Shown here in pieces: positions 22,711 through 34,503 of a DNA stretch of 64,000 nucleotides (positions are counted from its first letter, which is position 1; each line of letters opens with the position of its first letter). The DNA comes from Megalobrama amblycephala (Eukaryota > Chordata > Actinopteri > Cypriniformes > Xenocyprididae). Both the position numbers and the translations under genes were made by a program. Location: contig NC_063052.1 in assembly GCF_018812025.1 (NCBI RefSeq), positions 14,305,001 to 14,369,000 of the forward strand. The letters are read 5' to 3'. A model generated the notes under the pieces. It saw nothing but the letters and a program-made list of their open reading frames with translations. It was not told where the DNA came from and did no database searches.

Positions 22711-22935
22711 TTAAGGCCCGTGCACACCAAGAATGATAACTATAATGATAACCTAGCAGCATTGTTCGCAGAAGAGAAGAAATTGTTGAATAAAGTCATT
22801 ATTTTTGTTTTGTTTTTGCGCACAAAAAGTATTCTCGTCTCTTCATAACATTAAGGTTGAACCACTGCAGTCACATGACTGTTTTAATGATGTCTTTAGT
22901 ACCTTTCTGGACCTTGAAAGTGCTGTCTATGGACA
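22711..22935. mobile_element. TTAA MITE fragment related to family E
   Basis: It begins TTAAGGCCCGTGCACACCAA, a start I recall from cyprinid MITEs, followed by a segment (GTATTCTCGTCTCTTCATAA, CCACTGCAGTCACATGACTG) that in my recollection belongs to the inner part of family E MITEs. The right end is missing. Confidence 0.5.
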
Positions 22936-22984
22936 AGACATATATCTCTCGCATTTCGTGTCCATATCTGACCCATCCGTAGGT

Positions 22985-23036
22985 TACAAAACAACCCAAA
23001 TCGGGTCACTTTCAACCCAGCGTTTTGTAGAGTGAA
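22985..23036. mobile_element. family G end fragment
   Basis: AACCCAAATCGGG, CAACCCAGCGTTTTGTAGAG and the following GTGAA resemble the right end of 31637-32159. Confidence 0.5.
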
Positions 23037-23039
23037 TTC

Positions 23040-23880
23040 TTTGTCTTGTTTCACGCTGGTTCCCCTGCTAGAAAGGCATGTGGGTGCATCCAGTGTGTAA
23101 TGAAGGAACTGATCACTATAGCTGCCCTGTGCACACGCCATCTCATACACCGCTGAGAGCGCCTTCACAATTATTGCTTCCAATTTCTGGCAGCTGCACC
23201 GGCTGTAGCGACAAGCTTTTAAAAGCCACTTGGACATTCAGTTTAGGGAGGAATGCAGCATGAGGGCTGCTGGAGCTGGGATTTTTTGACTTGCATTATC
23301 TCTGGCTCATCTAATATTCTTATCTTCAGTATTGTTTCCAGCTGCACACACACCAAATCCCAATTCACATCCTATTCATCCTGCATAATGTGAAAATAGT
23401 TTGTCCAGATCGTGAAGTTTTTCTGGCAGATCTTCAAAGTATGAATCCCATATGCAAATTCACTACATTGTATTATCCCAACTCTACTTCTACTTCTATT
23501 TTCAGTGTTGATCAGTAAAAAGTGAAGAATTATTATTGAACACTGGAGGACAATTCTCAACTCTTCACCTATAATGCTGAATGACATCTGGAGAATGAAA
23601 CCATCACATAAGAACCAAATGAAAAAAAGTTTTTGGAACAATGTGTTGATGAGTCCCTTGACATGCCATCTCCAAAGAGATCCACAGGTCACGTCAATAT
23701 CGCAAGAGTGACAAGCAACACAAAGAAGCATATTGATTTCTCTCTTTCTTCTGATGTCCTCCCCAACGCTCTCTCTCCTTCCCTACATATCAAAGCTCTG
23801 CTCTCATACATGTGCACCAAGATTTTGCGGCATTCACACTTGAACTAAAAATGGCATATAAACATACATTTAGGCCCTGC
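23040..23880. other. unique sequence without recognisable gene
   Basis: A 119-codon minus-strand ORF (23372-23731) and overlapping plus-strand ORFs show no known motif or domain. The composition does not suggest coding. Confidence 0.4.
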
Positions 23881-23885
23881 ATTAA

Positions 23886-24334
23886 AGGAGTTAGTTCACC
23901 CAAAAATGAAAATTCAGCCATTTATTACTCACCCTCATGTTGTTCCACACCCATAAGACTGTTCATCTTCAGAACACAAATTAAGATATTTTTTGATGAA
24001 ATCCGATAGCTCAGTGAGGCCTCTATTGCCAGAAGTGTCACCGAACTTCTCAAGATCCAGAAAGGTACTCAAAACATATTTAAAACAGTTCATGTGACTA
24101 CAGTGGTTCTACCTTAATATTATAAAGCAAGGAGAACACTTTTTTTGAGCCCAAAAAAAACCCACAATAACAACTTTTCAACAATATTTAGTGATCTTGA
24201 GAAGTTCGGTGATATTGCAGGCCTCACTGAGCCATCGGATTTCATTAAAAATATCTTAATTTGTGTTCTGAAGATGAACGAAGGTCTTACGGGTGTGGAA
24301 CGACATGAGGGTGAGTAATTAATGAACTAACCCT
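23886..24334. mobile_element. TTAA-flanked palindromic MITE, family E copy 2
   Basis: TTAA lies at 23882-23885 and 24335-24338. The ends AGGAGTTAGTTCACCC and GAACTAACCCT are inverted, and the two halves are complementary (TTCTCAAGATCC near 24048 and GATCTTGAGAAGTTCGG near 24192). It is clearer than the copy at 14125. Confidence 0.9.
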
Positions 24335-24338
24335 TTAA

Positions 24339-24995
24339 GATGCATTTTGGTTGATTGGATCACAAGAGGACGCTAAATGCTGGTGTAAACGGGGTTTAAA
24401 AAGGTTTGGAGCTTGTCCACTTTCTATCACTTCCAGAGTTGAAAGTGCATTGCTTTCGTAGTCGTATGTGGTCAAATGTGTCCGAACAGTCACAAATGAT
24501 GCCTATTCTCCGCCTACTGACCTAACACATAAACAATAAGGGAAGCGCGACAGCCAGATGGAATTTAAACTTTGTGAGCTGAAGATTCAAGTATGGTTTG
24601 AAGACGAAAAACATACCAAGCTCAATGTATCGCAGTTAGTTGTGTATGGGGCTGCATGCTGACCCCTGTCCACCGCCGAAAGCATCAACAGTGGGCACTC
24701 ATAGCGTTCGGCGTGGTCTTGCGGCTGTCAGAGCAGAAATGAAAGCTGATGCTCTCCGTATGTTTTTCCATCATCTCCGGGCACGTTCATATGTAAATTG
24801 CATGAGTTTATTTTGTCCATTAGATCAACAGATCTGAAAAAACAACATACATTTAACCTCCCATAACCGAAGATATCAGGACAGAAGTGGTTGAAAGTGG
24901 ACAAAAGAGACGGATTAAAACACCAGGTGTAAACAGGAATGTGTCTCCCTCATCCACTTGTGATCCGATCGACCAAAACGCATTTTAATACCACA
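24339..24995. mobile_element. non-autonomous element with GATCACAAG ends, family I
   Basis: It starts directly after the family E TTAA with GCATTTTGGTTGATTGGATC, and ends with the complement (TGTGATCCGATCGACCAAAA near 24959). Inner CTGGTGTAAACGGGG near 24379 is mirrored by CACCAGGTGTAAACAGG near 24921. An ORF inside (24640-24837) has no recognisable domain. Confidence 0.65.
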
Positions 24996-25010
24996 CTGCA
25001 AAAAATGCTG

Positions 25011-25383
25011 TTCTTACTTAGAGTTTTTGTCTTGTTTCTCGTCAAAATATCTTAAAGTTCTTAAATCAAGGAGCATTTTCTTGACAAGTAAAATTATTTT
25101 CTTGTTTTCAGGAAAAATAAGTCAAAATTAAGTTTAAATTGTTTAAATTTCCTTAAAACAAGCAAAATAATCTGCCAATGGGGTAAGCAAAATAATCTTA
25201 TTTCAAACCAAGAATAAGATATATAATCTTGTTTTCAGTTTGGACTAAGATTATTTTGCTTACCCCATTGGTAGATTATTTTGCTTGTTTTAAGGAAAAA
25301 CGTGCTTAATTTTGATTTATTTTTCCTGAAAACAAGAAAATAATTTTTACTTGTCAAGAAAATGCTTCTTGATATAAGAACTT
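25011..25383. mobile_element. palindromic MITE, family F copy 2, right end lost
   Basis: It begins CACTGCAAAAAATGCTGTTC. The arms are complementary: TTTTCTTGACAAGTAAAA near 25075 pairs with TTTTACTTGTCAAGAAAA near 25346, and GCCAATGGGGTAAGCAAAAT with ATTTTGCTTACCCCATTGGT. The terminal 40 or so bases of the right arm are absent. The 15-mer CCAGGTGTAAACAGG occurs on both sides (24923 and 25400). Confidence 0.85.
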
Positions 25384-25471
25384 TAAGATATTTTGACTAC
25401 CAGGTGTAAACAGGGCCATACAGTGTGTATGTGTGTGTAACATTAATTGAATGTATATATACAGTATATAT

Positions 25472-25796
25472 CAGTGTTTCTCAACCAGGGGTCCATGGAC
25501 CCCTAGTGGTCCTTGACATAATGCCAGGGGGTCCTTATATCACTTATCTGAATATGAAGTTTTGTATATTTTGACATTTGACATGTTCCCATAAAAGAAG
25601 AAGATATGCATAATATAACTGACGATATGACTAAATATAGGACAAGTCAACTAACGTAGTAGTAAATTATACTTTATTGCATTTGGTCGTCACAAAGAAA
25701 TTAATGATACCAATAAGCAAATTTTATTCTGGGGTCTTTAAGGATGGTTCCAAATATGACGGGGGTCCATTACTCAAAAAAGGTTGAGATTCACTG
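25472..25796. mobile_element. non-autonomous hAT element with perfect 8-bp target duplication
   Basis: The left end CAGTGTTTCTCAACCAGGGG and right end AAGGTTGAGATTCACTG are inverted. The CAGTG...CACTG ends are typical of hAT (Charlie-like) transposons. GTATATAT lies exactly on both sides (25464-25471 and 25797-25804). At 325 bp it is too short to encode a transposase. Confidence 0.92.
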
Positions 25797-25804
25797 GTAT
25801 ATAT

Positions 25805-27465
25805 AAACTCAATAGTTATTCAGTAGCTATAATTATTTGGGTATCTACGTTTATTACATAGAAGAAAAAAAATGTGATGGGCATGTCTGTATGTTTTGCA
25901 TGAGCTGTATGATTAATTAACTTCTGTTTTGATGGCTGTGTTAATTATTTTGACATGATTTTACTTAGTACTTAAATATGCCTAATTAGCTGAGAAAAAT
26001 CAGCATTTCATGGAATTATTATGCATATTTAGACAAAAAAAAAAAAACTGTTGGAGATAATGAGAGTCCCCTCTTGTGTGACTATATTGAATTTATTGAA
26101 TTACAATCCAATATATTTCTCTTCCTGTCATGCAAATTCAACTACAATTCAACATCCTGCATAATGTTGCCAGTAATTCAGATTCCTGAAACAACTAAAC
26201 AACATCAAATGACTATACTGCCTTTATATCCTCTATCTCTCTTTATATTCATCTCACAAGCACCAAACAAACATTACAATAAGCCACATGATCTCAGACT
26301 ACAACAATGCCTACAATAGACGCCCGAATATTCCGCTCATGTAGTGCCATCTCTCTCTGCATTAGCCGTGTGGTGCCATTTGGGTCCCTTCTGCCACTCT
26401 GCTTTGGAATTGCTGATATCAGGTGCATATTCATTTCAGCTACAGAATGAAGGGAGGAGAGATGGAGTGATAACGGCGAGAAAGTGGAAAAGAGAGGTGG
26501 AGATATGAGCAGAAGTGAATATGTGCATTCTAATGAAGCACAGAGGAAAATGGTTCACATCCAGAGAGGTTGACATTTCCTTGACCTTCAGCCCTGGAAA
26601 CAGCAGCAGACTGAAATGAAGAGAAAGAAGAGAGTGCTAATGAGGATGACACCCAGAGAAATGGCTCCCGTGGGCTTTGTGCCAAACCTACAGCACACAC
26701 CCCTCAACCTCATGACAGAGTCTGAGGCAACATGTGGAGACGTGATCAATGTTAAGACCTGGATACTCAAAGGCTGAGCGCTTTATTTGAATCCATATCG
26801 ATAAAAGTGATTTGTCAAGATGCATTCGGGTTTCTGGTCAAGCCTTCTTCATTTGACACGAAAGGGCAAAGTTTAGCTGCATGGGCCAGTTATCTCCTGC
26901 TGGTAGATGCTGAAACTACACCATTATACCGGCAAAATGCATCTTTCTCTAATGCCATAGCTGTACATTATGATTAAATAATTATTTGAGAGCAATGTCA
27001 TAGTAAATGCCCAATTTTTCTTAAAAGTGATGAAATATTTAACCTCATTACTATGGCCGTTGACATCACGTCACTGGTGAAGGGCTTGGGGCATTTTTGT
27101 GGTGCCACAGACCAATCAGTGTTATCAGGATGTCATTTTCCTGTGAATTATTTGCCACATGGCATTTACATCTCAGGTGACTGGCTCTCAGAAAAAAGTG
27201 AGTACAGATAAAGAGCTTTCAATAGGTATTATGGACCTCCAAGGTTGTAAGAATGATGTGAAAAGCTTTAAGCCTGGCTCATGAATATTAAATAGGTGAT
27301 GTAACGTTCCCCCAGTAGATGTAACTGATTCACTGAAAAGCAGGTAAGTGGGTGCTAGAAAAATTTGAATTACTGCTTGCAGATTGATGGTTCAATCAAC
27401 TCTTTGCATTTTGTTCTTACACAGTGCAGGCAAAATTAAATTAAAATATTATTTAAAATATCATA
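25805..27465. other. unique sequence without recognisable gene
   Basis: It contains a poly-A run (26035-26047). The part 26330-26560 has balanced composition and might be regulatory. No ORF with a known motif. Confidence 0.4.
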
Positions 27466-28224
27466 TGGATGGATGGATGGATTTTGTTCTTACACGTTGA
27501 GATTGTTGATGGATGGATGGATGGATGGATGGATGATAGATGGATGGATGGATGGATGGATGATAGATGGATGGATGGATGGATGAATGAATGGATGGAT
27601 GGATGGATGGATGGATGGATGGATGGATTCCCTATAGTTTTATTCCAAAATTCTACTGCCGTTGAGATTGTTGATGGATGGATGGAAGGATGGATGGATG
27701 GATGGATGGATGGAAAATTAAATTAAAATATTATTTAAAATATCTGGATTTGGATGGATGGATGGATGGATGGATGGATGGATGGATGGATGGATGGATG
27801 GATGGATGGATGGATGGATGGATGGATGGATGGATGGATTCCCTATAGTTTTATTCCAAAATTCTACTGCCGTTGAGATTGTTGATGGATGGAAGGATGG
27901 ATGGATGATAGATGGATGGATGGATGGATGGATGATAGATGGATAGATGGATAGATGGATGGATGGATGGATGGGTGGATGAATGGATAAATGGATGGAT
28001 GGATGGATGGATGGATGGATGGATGGATGATAGATGGATAGATGGATGGTTGAGATTGTTGATGGATGGATGGATGGATGGATGGATGGATGGATGGATG
28101 GATGGATGATAGATGGATGGATGGATGGATGATAGATGGATGGATGGATGGATGAATGGATGGATGGATGGATGGATGGATGGATGGATGGATGGATGGA
28201 TAGATGGATGGATGGATGGATTCC
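27466..28224. repeat. (ATGG)n tetranucleotide array with inserted unique spacers
   Basis: Long runs of GGAT units are interrupted by near-identical non-satellite spacers: TTCCCTATAGTTTTATTCC with a GTTGAGATTGTTG tail at 27628-27673 and 27839-27884, and a variant at 28220-28262. AAATTAAAATATTATTTAAA occurs at about 27433 and 27719. Whole blocks appear to have been duplicated. ORFs rich in MDGW are products of the repeat. Confidence 0.95.
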
Positions 28225-28262
28225 CTAGTTTTATACCAAAATTCTACGGCCGTTGAGGTTGC

Positions 28263-29936
28263 ACCAGAAACCTGACAAGTTGTGAAACTTTAAGAACCTT
28301 GTATTGAAACATGTATTTACTTACATCCCTCATTAAGCACATTAACATCAATATGCATCATTGCAATGAACCTGTGATGAGAAAATGCTGGTGCTCAGCC
28401 CTCCTGCAGTACTCCTTTAGGTTTCAGATGTACGGATTGAACTAGCCTTTTTGTTTTGAAACATAAAATGGACAATAAGGTACATGAGTAAACTAATATA
28501 AAACCATTTCGGTGCACAAACAAAATTAGGTTTATTGCTCAAATCAATTTGGTATTAAAAATACCATCTCCTACAAAATGATAAGTTTACCTTATGTACA
28601 GGCCACTCTACATAAAATGATTTGGAAATATGGCTTGCACTTGCAGAACAGGACAGAAAACTAAATATGTCATGTGCCAAATAGACTCTGGCCTTCAGGC
28701 CTCAAGCTGTCAGTTTTCATTAGTTTTATCATCTATTATTCACTCTGTTGTATGAAAATACATATTATCAGAGGTCTGAAGCAGGGGCCATCATTGCTAC
28801 TGTCTAATGGAATTTGGCTGTTATGAGTTAATCGGAAATTGCAGCATTTTATCAGTATACTTAGTAGAGAAAAAATATTCTTTGAACTACAAACTAAGAG
28901 ACCTTTTAAACAATTACACACCTATATTCAGTTTTAAAACCGGGTAACAAGACATAAACAACACAACAGCCTAAAAAAAGAACCTCCTGTCAACATTCTG
29001 GAGTCGGCGGTGAAAATGGAATACAGACGGTGTCAAATACCATTTCTATTGTTTTGTCCTCGTATCCAATCCATCATCATTATGAGAGAAATAAGAGCAG
29101 TGTTGGGTAGAGAGAGAGAGAGATGGGAAACATCCCATTGTAATTCAGTTGAAAACATGCGCTGCTCTCCAAATTTTCCATTTACATCTACCCAGCAGGC
29201 ACGCATGTCTGACTCCAAGGATCAACAAATAAAGCCCATGTGGGCAAATTTAAGCCATCACTTGGGGGAGCCCTGCAAGGCATACATGACGCCACAGAGC
29301 CAGACATGTATAGATAATAATTTATTTGCCTAAGCGCAACACAAGCTCGGCACGCATAAGAGTATTGGTTTATCATCATCGGCACCCATGACAGATGGTA
29401 GTATAGTGGAATATATTGTCCGCTTTTGGAAAAACTCTCTTTATTATACACCTCCTGCTGGCTTTAAAATCACGCACGAGGCCTGCTTGACCGTGTTATC
29501 TGCAATGAGAACATGATCTGGTGCTTTATTGTAGTGGTAATTGTCATAATTTACTACAGATGAACTGTTTAATGCACAATAAGGCTCTGTTTATTACAGG
29601 ACTTTGAAAGGAGTTTCAGCAACACTGCCCGGGGGAATTCATTCAACTTCTGGTTCTTTTTCTTTTGTTATTTATCAAAGCAACTTTTTTAGTTCACGTC
29701 AAGACCTTTTAATGCAAAAAAAACAACAACAAAAAAAAAAAAACATTCAAGGCCCAAGCTGAAAAAAGCTTAAACCAGCCTATTGAGCATTAGCTAGCTA
29801 GGGAGACCAACTGAACCAGAAATTAGTCAATTAATGAGCAAGAAACAAGTGAGTGTTTTTGAACAGGATGTGATTGTAAACTGACATAACTTAGCAATAT
29901 TTTAGAGATCTATCTTCATTAAAACAAAAATCATAA
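28263..29936. other. unique sequence without recognisable gene
   Basis: ORFs at 29010-29333 (plus) and 29188-29451 (minus) overlap and have no known domain. A poly-A rich tract lies at 29716-29743. Nothing else stands out. Confidence 0.4.
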
Positions 29937-30041
29937 TTAGAGATGCAAATTCAATCTAATATACTTTAATCATTAACTAAATATGAAATTATTATTTTTA
30001 TATTTTGGCTGATAACTGATAAATATCAAAATTTACATTAA

Positions 30042-30240
30042 AACAACCCATGTTGGGTTGAAAATGGACAGACTTTGAAAATGGGTTGTTTTAACCCATT
30101 GGTTTGGTTAAACAATACTATTAAACAATAGTTGAATTAAATTAAACTACCCAGCAGGTTGGGCAAACATTTAACCCAACCGCTGGGTTACCCAATTGCT
30201 GGGTTTGTCCATTTTCAACCCAACTTGGGTTGTTCATTGG
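30042..30240. mobile_element. family G fragment
   Basis: AACCCATGTTGGGTTGAAAA and CCATTTTCAACCCAACTTGG are mirrored and match the inner ends of 31637-32159, including ACTACCCAGCAGGTTGGGCA. Confidence 0.7.
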
Positions 30241-30469
30241 GAACTAAGCTAAACCGTTTTATCTAAATAAATTAAAAATGAAACACTAAAATAAGTTGTT
30301 TATAATTGGCACAAGTGAATTTATACATCACAACATTATAATGAACAGTATGAAAAAAGGATATTCATTTTGAGATATGGTAAACATTTAGGTGTTATTA
30401 AATTATTTGTGTTTGATTACTGTAGAGGTATCTAAATGTAAAAATAAAGAAATGAGCATGTACAATTAA

Positions 30470-30791
30470 AGTCAACATAAAATGGAAGTTGCGCTCATCT
30501 TTTCTTCACTATTGTGATGTCTATCTGAGTGAGAAAAATGTAGGGCGGAGCTTGATTTTTTCTGTGGGGGATTGATTGGATGGTTGTGGTTTGCTATTGG
30601 TGGATCTCATGTGATTGACAGGTTGCCCCGCCCTCGTCATCAGAGAAGAGAAGATGACACAAGAGGAAGTTATTCTGATTCAAGCTTACGAGGCACATGA
30701 ATTAAAAAATAATGATGTGCGTGGTAAATAATTTATAATAAATACTGCAATGTTCCATAAAAAATGATCAATTTTGATTTCATGGTGACTC
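30470..30791. mobile_element. TTAA-type MITE, family J
   Basis: It follows TTAA at 30466-30469. The left end AGTCAACATAAAATGGAAG and right end GATTTCATGGTGACTC are inverted. The right TTAA is mutated to CTAA. It includes GC-rich CCCGCCCTCGTC near 30628. Confidence 0.6.
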
Positions 30792-30893
30792 TAAATATTA
30801 AATATAGACCACTACAGATAAATAAACACACAAAAAGGTAATACTGGCCAATAACCAATATGGTAGCGATATATTATGCATCCCTAAAAACAA

Positions 30894-31273
30894 TCACAGT
30901 GCAGATGCAGATGGGCCTCGTCCAACAAACATGCTGACACTTTAATATCTGTTTTTCTCTTCGATTCTTTTCTCTACACTGTGAGTGGAACGGGTCTCTG
31001 TGTTGCCTGGGTAACCGGCTGTCTCAAACACAGCGCTTCATGACCAGTCCCAGGAGCCGAGACCGGTCAGCCCCAGTCCCATCTTCTCCATGGTTACGTA
31101 CCCAAGGTCCCTATTTAATGAGAGCCAGCCTCTGCGGAGAGATGGCCCACATGTCACAAATAATCCTATCTGAAGAGCACTGTGTGAGGAAAGGGGGAAA
31201 AAGCCACATATCTAACTTATGTGATTCTGCCAAGAGAAGTGCACTGTTTCACTCTATATCAGTCCTCTCTACA

Positions 31274-31275
<2 letters not shown>
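30894..31275. other. unique sequence
   Basis: No gene or repeat is recognised. The 120-codon ORF at 31040-31402 runs through the CA repeat and is not a gene. Confidence 0.5.

Positions 31276-31322
<47 letters not shown>
31276..31322. repeat. (CA)n microsatellite
   Basis: About 23 CA dinucleotides without interruption. Confidence 0.97.
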
Positions 31323-31325
<3 letters not shown>

Positions 31326-31636
31326 ACATATTCTTAGCTTTAAAAAGTGGGTATCTTTTTGAACATATCAGCAGAAAGCGCTTGCTTCTACTTTTGATTT
31401 AAGATTTGATATTTTTAGAGCAGCAGTGATAAGACAGAACCAGGTAACAATAGTAACAATATTAGAACAGTAATAGAAAAAAAGTAGACATAAACCTATA
31501 ATTTTGCTCACTCTCAGTATGAACCATTTGTTTCTTCTCAGTGAAACTAAAATGTTAAATGCAAATTGGCCTTTTTCAGTTTCACTAATTATATTTTAAG
31601 AAATACTTATTTCAGCTCATGGAATCATTAATTATG

Positions 31637-32159
31637 CACTCTAAAAAAGTTGGGATATAAATGGACAAACTCAGCAATTGGTTTGTTTTAACCCAGTGAA
31701 TGGGTCGTTTTAACCCAGTGGTTGGGTTAAATGTTTGCCCAACCTGCTGGGTAGTTTTATTTAACTCAACTGTTGTTTAAAAATGACTGTATTGCTCGCT
31801 TAAAATGAACCCAAAATATGTTGGAAATGAACATTTATTAATAAGTTTAATGAATAATAATTAAACAATAACCATTTATTAAATTGCTTATTAATAAATG
31901 TTCACCTTTTGATTATTATTGTTGCCTCTAGTAATTGTGTGTCTATCATCTATTATCCAGTAATTGTGATTTTTAATTCCCAACATATTTTTGGTTCTTT
32001 TTAAGCCAGCTATACAATAATTATTAAACAATAGGTGGGTTAAATAAAACTACCCAGCACGTTAGGCAAACATTTAACATTTAAAACAACACAGGCGCTG
32101 CAGTTTGTCCATTTTCAACCCAACTTGGGTTGTTTTTAACCCAGCATTTTTTTAGAGTG
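31637..32159. mobile_element. family G short MITE with CACTCTAAAAAA ends
   Basis: The left end CACTCTAAAAAAGTTGGG and right end CCCAGCATTTTTTTAGAGTG are inverted. The inner parts are also mirrored (GGTTGGGTTAAATGTTTGCC near 31719; GGCAAACATTTAAC near 32067; TTATTAATAAATGTTC in the centre). At about 523 bp it is non-coding. Confidence 0.8.
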
Positions 32160-32288
32160 TGCTGTCTGAGCTGCTATCATTTGATATTTACAAATCTATG
32201 GGATAACATAGGACACAAATGTATTTGTAAATTATATTTTAACTACTAATAATTTAACTACTAATAATTTAACATTATTTAACTTAAC

Positions 32289-32345
32289 ATCATTATTATT
32301 ATTATTATTATCATTATTATTATCATCATTATCATCATCAATATA
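32289..32345. repeat. (ATT)n / (ATC)n microsatellite
   Basis: A run of ATT and ATC triplets immediately before the TACGG element. Confidence 0.85.
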
Positions 32346-32346
32346 T

Positions 32347-33145
32347 TACGGAAGAGGATTAGGGCCAAGCAATAATAAAAAAATAAAACTATCTCGAGAT
32401 TAAAGTTGTTAAATTTCAAGAAAAAAAGTCGAGATAAAATGTTGAGAATAAACTCGTTAAATTACGAGAAAAAAGTCATTAAACTACGAGAAAAAAGTCA
32501 AGATAAAATGTTGAGAATAAACTTGTTAAATTCTGAAAAAAAAATTGTTAAATTTCAAGAAAAAAGTCGAGATAAAATGTTGAGAATAAACTCATTAAAT
32601 TACAAGAAAAAAACTTGATGAATTTCGAGAAAAAAGTCGAGATAAAATGTTGAGAATAAAGTCATTAAATTACGAGAAAAAAGTCGTTAAATTACGAGAA
32701 CAAATTCGTTAAATTATGAGAAAAATGTCGTTAAATTTCGAGAAAAAAGTCGAGATAAAATGTTGAGAATAAAGTCATTAAATTACGAGAAAAAAGTTCG
32801 TTAAATTACGAGAACAAATTTGTTAAATTACGAGAATAAATTCGTTAATTTAATGACTTTATTCTCAACATTTTATCTCGACTTTTTTTCTTGAAATTTA
32901 ACAACATTTTTCTCATAATTTAACGAATTTGTTCTCGTAATTTAACGACTTTTTTCTCATAATTTAATGACTTTATTCTCAACATTTTATCTCGACTTTT
33001 TTCTCGAAATTTAACGAGTTTTTTCTCGTAATTTAATGATTTTATTTTCAACATTTTATCTCGACTTTTTTCTCAAAATTTAACAACTTTAATCTCAAGA
33101 TGGTTTTATTTTTGTATTATTGCTTGGCCCTAATCCTCTTCCGTA
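32347..33145. mobile_element. TACGG-ended foldback element (799 bp), 6-bp target duplication
   Basis: The ends TACGGAAGAGGATTAGGGCC and GGCCCTAATCCTCTTCCGTA are exact complements. ATATAT lies on both sides (32341-32346 and 33146-33151), although this is low-complexity. The body is made of modules such as AAATTACGAGAAAAAAGTC and GAGATAAAATGTTGAGAATA, arranged as an inverted repeat with its centre near 32850. The same family as 49209-50665, and the same end type as 18435-19481. The module ORFs are not genes. Confidence 0.9.
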
Positions 33146-33151
33146 ATATAT

Positions 33152-33850
33152 ATTTGGGGACTAAACGTCTGAGAACAGAATGCTTGAAAATGTAATACAA
33201 AATTGCAAATTATGTCAGCATAACAATGAAAAACTCAACCGGAAAATAAAATATTTAAAAAAAATCTATTATTGTTTGTTTGGCTCTCTTTTGTTTTAAC
33301 TGACAGAAGCACTTGAGCTGCATGAAAATGTGATGATCATGTGATTCATTTAAGAAGATCTTTTGCTTCAATGAAAGTATAAGAACATGTGACCATCTGT
33401 ACAAAGGAGTTCACATGACCAGAAAATATGCAGAATATTAAATATTCCTTATCCATTTCTAACCTTTGTTTAAAATGTTCACAAATCAAACTTAAACAAG
33501 TAAAAAAATCCCAATGTGGTTTTAGTCTTTTGCTCCACTGTATGTGATTATACCTCAAGTAACACAAGAGGAAGGACAAGTAGAGGATATTTAAACTAAT
33601 GATAGTGATTTCACTGACTGCACTGCCAGTAAAGTCTAAAATGAGCAAATGGGAGACTGTTTCTGTCATCCATACCTGTTGAAATGAGTAAATGACTAGG
33701 TGCAAAGTCTTGCATGGATCATTGGACACCCTTGAAATCAGTACCTCCCTCTACACTAGACAAGTATCCTTTAAGCACTCTACAGTTAACACGTCTTAGA
33801 CCTTTATTTCAAGAATCTATTCATGTATTTATCACACAGGCTACAAACCA
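33152..33850. other. AT-rich unique sequence
   Basis: A 127-codon minus-strand ORF (33346-33729) has no known motif and typical chance composition. No gene is supported. Confidence 0.4.
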
Positions 33851-34243
33851 AACTGAGTTCCGGTTCCAGCTTGGACAGATTATGCAAAAATACCAGGACG
33901 TCAGTCCATTCCCTGTCAAGGTGTTACATCCACCAGCTGGAGTGCCCATGATCTCCACCAGAGGGCACTCTTCCTGACTCCCTTGCTTTCCCATCATGAA
34001 CTTCCATTCCCATAGCCCATTGCCTGCACTCTTTATGTTTGATTACTTCCACCTGTGTCTCATTTTGTTAACGCCTGCCTATTTAAGCCCTGCACATTCA
34101 CTCTTTGTTTGCAAAGTCTTGTTGGTGTTACACTTCAATTCTGAGCGCTACTACGTCTTGGACTATGTTGCTTTCTGGATTTTTTGCCCTGTGGTCTTGA
34201 CCTTTTGCCTGTTGAATGGATTATGATTGTGGATTATTGATGC
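33850..34243 (+). mobile_element. possible LTR of a Ty3/Gypsy-like retrotransposon
   Basis: It contains CACCAGAGGGCACTC, a TATTTAAG TATA-like box at 34081 preceded by CCACCTGTGTCTCATTTTG, and a downstream TTG-rich leader. The arrangement resembles fish Gypsy LTRs as I recall them. No partner LTR, primer site or gag/pol is nearby, so it would be a solo or truncated LTR. The ORFs at 33714 and 33996 show no domains. Confidence 0.35.
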
Positions 34244-34503
34244 AAAGTCCAATTCATTTCTAGGAACCGGTTCTTTTCAGACAGTTCAGCTCAATGAATC
34301 GGTTCAAAAAAGCCCGATTCATAGGTTCCTGACGTCATCATGCAATGATATCACTATGCATTTCTTTTCTAATAACTCAGTGTCATGTTTTATCATGAAA
34401 CATTGAAATAAAGGCATTTGTGTCAATGCATATTGAAAAACACCACTTATTCTACCCATTGCATATCATATGCACATAGAAAAAAAAGTAATTTTAGCAT
34501 ATA

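Larger units (their letters stand above)
29937..30893. mobile_element. composite of a TAGRGATGCA-ended repeat and inner insertions
   Basis: TAGAGATGCA at the left and TGCATCCCTA at the right are inverted, as are TTGGCTGATAACTGATAA and CTGGCCAATAACCAATAT-type sequences. In between lie a family G fragment (30042-30240) and family J (30470-30791). The end type resembles hAT repeats beginning TAGGGATGCA. Treating it as one element is inference. Confidence 0.4.

Noticed and set aside
23372..23731. 119-codon minus-strand ORF
   Set aside because: No recognisable domain, and overlapping plus-strand ORFs are equally open.
27469..27946. ORFs rich in MDGW
   Set aside because: A translation of the ATGG microsatellite.
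31040..31402. 120-codon ORF
   Set aside because: Runs through a CA microsatellite and has no domain.
33346..33729. 127-codon minus-strand ORF
   Set aside because: No motif, no splice context and chance-like composition in AT-rich DNA.
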